Part shown: positions 62,316 to 64,000 of the stretch, one piece after another
How the letters are laid out: every line of letters starts with the position of its first letter
Numbering within the stretch: position 1 is the first letter of the stretch
NCBI RefSeq assembly: GCF_014805625.2
Contig: NW_023998415.1
Coordinates: forward strand, 2,738,273 to 2,802,272
Direction: 5' to 3'
DNA length: 64,000 nt
DNA from: Glossina fuscipes
Lineage: Eukaryota; Arthropoda; Insecta; Diptera; Glossinidae
Translations under genes and position numbers: made by a program
Notes under the pieces: generated by a model
The model's database searches: none
Seen by the model: only the letters and a program-made list of their open reading frames with translations
What the model was told of the DNA's origin: nothing

Positions 62316-62465
62316 ATGAAGCCGAGAATTTACCTTTCAGCCATCATCGTTCTTGCCGTTTCGTCCCTGGGTCAAGTTAATTTAGATAAAGGAGAAAAGA
62401 CTTTTGATATCATCAAAGACTGCTTTCACTATCCAATCGGACTTGACGATACAATGTCATGTTAA
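62316..62465 (+). CDS. Candidate 49-residue secreted peptide (or first exon)
   Basis: The ATG at 62316 (context ccgagATGAA) opens a 49-codon frame ending in TAA at 62463-62465. The N-terminus MKPRIYLSAIIVLAVSSLGQ is a textbook signal peptide: a basic start, an Ile/Leu/Val/Ala core, then small residues for cleavage near residues 16-20. The mature part would be VNLDKGEKTFDIIKDC then FHYPIGLDDTMSC, acidic, with two Cys. It lies about 400 bp from, and divergent to, the broken block at 61482-61930. It may be a complete short peptide or the first exon of a small secreted protein. A possible downstream exon follows the acceptor 'tcgtttcag' (to 62619), open for 33 codons to 62721, but no donor in matching phase was found. 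Family not recognised. Confidence 0.4.
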   Translation: MKPRIYLSAIIVLAVSSLGQVNLDKGEKTFDIIKDCFHYPIGLDDTMSC

Positions 62466-62721
62466 TCAATGACTATTTTCATTCCCTAGTTACTTTTGAT
62501 TCAGATGTATCTTGGTTATGACCCTTAGGCTAAGCTTCGAAATAAGCATTTGCATGAACTTGCTATTTCAACACTAGTCGGTTATAGATGGAAAGTAAAT
62601 CATAACTTAATCGTTTCAGAATCGCATTCCGAAGAGTATGATTAAGAGATACGTAAATTACTTCCTATTAATACACTATTCTGCTTTTGATGGGATCTAC
62701 TTAGCTGCAAAGGCCCGGTAA

Positions 62722-63260
62722 ACAAAAAAACAAACTTATTTTGCAATTAAAAGCGCAAAGTAACCTTAAAACTGCAAACTGCTGCACCAACTGATGACAA
62801 TCTCTTTACAACGATTAAAGTTTTGATAAATGCTTTCAATGTGCATGCGCATATAATAGATATGATGTGTATATGTGGGATTGTGTGCCCGTAAATCGTT
62901 ATGTGTGCGTGTGTATTTATTTATTGTTTAAGCGAGAGATCGCGTGCTTTGTGCGCAGCGGCTTTCTTTGCATGATCATCAAATAAATACAAATAAATTT
63001 TTAACAATTTCACAATGCATTCAATTTTCCGCTTGTGATGTTTTAATCATTTTCGGTTTTAATGCCATTCATTTGCAATTCGTGAATATTTATGGTGAAC
63101 TAAAAAAAATAAAAAAAAATTTAAAACAAATAAAAATAAAAAAAGGGAAAGAAAAAAACTTTTTTCGATTTTCCGTCATTTATTCATTCATTATTTGCTA
63201 TTGCTGTTGTTGTTGTTATTCATTTGTTTCCTTTTTAAAAAATGTCTTTTGCTTTTTTTC

Positions 63261-63294
<34 letters not shown>

Positions 63295-64000
63295 CTTTAT
63301 TTATTACATGCATTTATATGCATAGAATACATAGATACATCCGTTGGTACAGATGCATGTAATTTGACACCAAGACGCCATGAGATCAACTTTTTTAACT
63401 ATATTTGTGACAAGCACGTGATGTGATCACGTTTCTATTTTGTTGTTATTTTGATTCACTGTCTTTAAGCAGTTGGCTGAAGTAAAAACAGAAAAGCGAA
63501 AAAAATTCAAAAACGTGACAGCTCTAAAACTTTGCTGATAATTATTATTCGTTTGTACTAGTATTTTATTTTGCTTTCAAAAAATATGTGTATGAATGTG
63601 AAAACTTTTCATATATTTTTTTTTTTTTTTTTTTTTTGCATTTTTCATTTCGGGAAACTTTTCATTCCGATGCCCTAGACATCGAAAATGCAATAATAAT
63701 AGCATAGAAAATGACGGGAACGGAAAAGAAGAAGAAATAAGTGAAAAAGTTTAATGATTAAAGTTCTATGCACACTAAACACTAAACTTGAACCCATTAT
63801 CACCCACGACATATTAATATATTAACAACATCATTATTATTACCATTATTATTATTTGTATTCATTGTACAAATGAATTCCTCCCCTTAAAATCGATTGC
63901 TTCATGAATCGTACTTGATGTGTTCAATTTTCCCCAAATTTCAGTTAAAGATAACTTAGATATTGAGTATAAGCTTCAGTTGTGTACAAACTGTCTTGTC
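62722..64000. other. Gene-free AT-rich stretch
   Basis: Contains T30 (63265-63294) and T22 (63616-63637) runs and A-rich DNA near 63100-63155. The 160-codon frame at 62944-63426 reads through these runs (poly-Lys then poly-Phe) and is not credible as a gene. Nothing else seen to the window end. Confidence 0.55.

Noticed and set aside
62316..62721. Resemblance of the small secreted frame plus downstream segment to a chemokine-like layout
   Set aside because: The resemblance is a signal peptide, a Cys and a short IPKSMIKRY-type segment only. No splice phase joins the parts, and the host looks like an insect, which would not be expected to carry chemokines.
62944..63426. 160-codon open frame
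   Set aside because: Its length comes from A- and T-runs giving poly-Lys and poly-Phe. The ordinary-composition parts are short and show no domain.
1..64000. CRISPR arrays, bacterial operons, rRNA genes, functional tRNA genes
   Set aside because: None found. The direct repeats present are microsatellites or dispersed elements, and the two tRNA-like sequences cannot fold as tRNAs.

Overview
The window looks like AT-rich, gene-poor nuclear DNA from an insect, most likely a higher fly. Support for this is the Tc1/mariner relics of typically insect lineages, simple-sequence tracts throughout (TA, CA, CT, long A or T runs), and dispersed repeats that contain the short 'GTCCGTCTG'-type runs familiar from fruit-fly intergenic DNA. 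The fly assignment is inference; no species marker gene is present. There are no bacterial-style operons, no rRNA and no intact multi-domain host gene. Almost all long open frames are chance readings through low-complexity DNA.

Region by region. 1-7.4 kb: unique AT-rich DNA plus copies of an 800-bp terminal-inverted-repeat family (here called R), at 1185-1325, 2390-2700 and 2708-3538. 7.36-9.22 kb: a complete R copy followed 18 bp later by the best-preserved transposon, a mellifera-like mariner (8171-9218) with a 310-codon transposase frame. 9.2-15.7 kb: nothing recognised. 15.7-17.3 kb: two decayed mariners in series, irritans-like then mauritiana-like. 17.3-27.5 kb: nothing recognised. 27.9-29.4 kb: remains of a Tc1-type and an IS630/SETMAR-type transposase. 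30.6 kb: a perfect hairpin followed by 21 T. 31.4 kb: a tRNA-Arg(ACG) relic. 38-41.2 kb: copies of two more dispersed repeats (B and C). 42.8-43.5 kb: an R copy. 45.0-46.06 kb: a GC-richer island packed with perfect stem-loops, the most unusual structure in the window. 46.8-46.95 kb: a tRNA-headed SINE-like element. 47.9-48.3 kb: a plausible short first coding exon. 53.5-54.1 kb: a Mos1-like mariner relic. 56.2-58.8 kb: two R copies around one C copy. 61.4-62.7 kb: a broken protein-coding-looking block on the minus strand and, divergent from it, a 49-codon frame with a signal peptide on the plus strand.

How the parts work together: the content is transposable-element debris rather than a pathway. 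At least six independent Tc1/mariner invasions are recorded, with decay from nearly intact (8.2 kb) to barely alignable. R, B and C have no visible coding capacity and were presumably mobilised in trans. The only candidates for host or viral coding sequence are the small exon at 47.9 kb and the 61.4-62.7 kb block, all unidentified. All family assignments were made by reading motifs by eye, without database searches.
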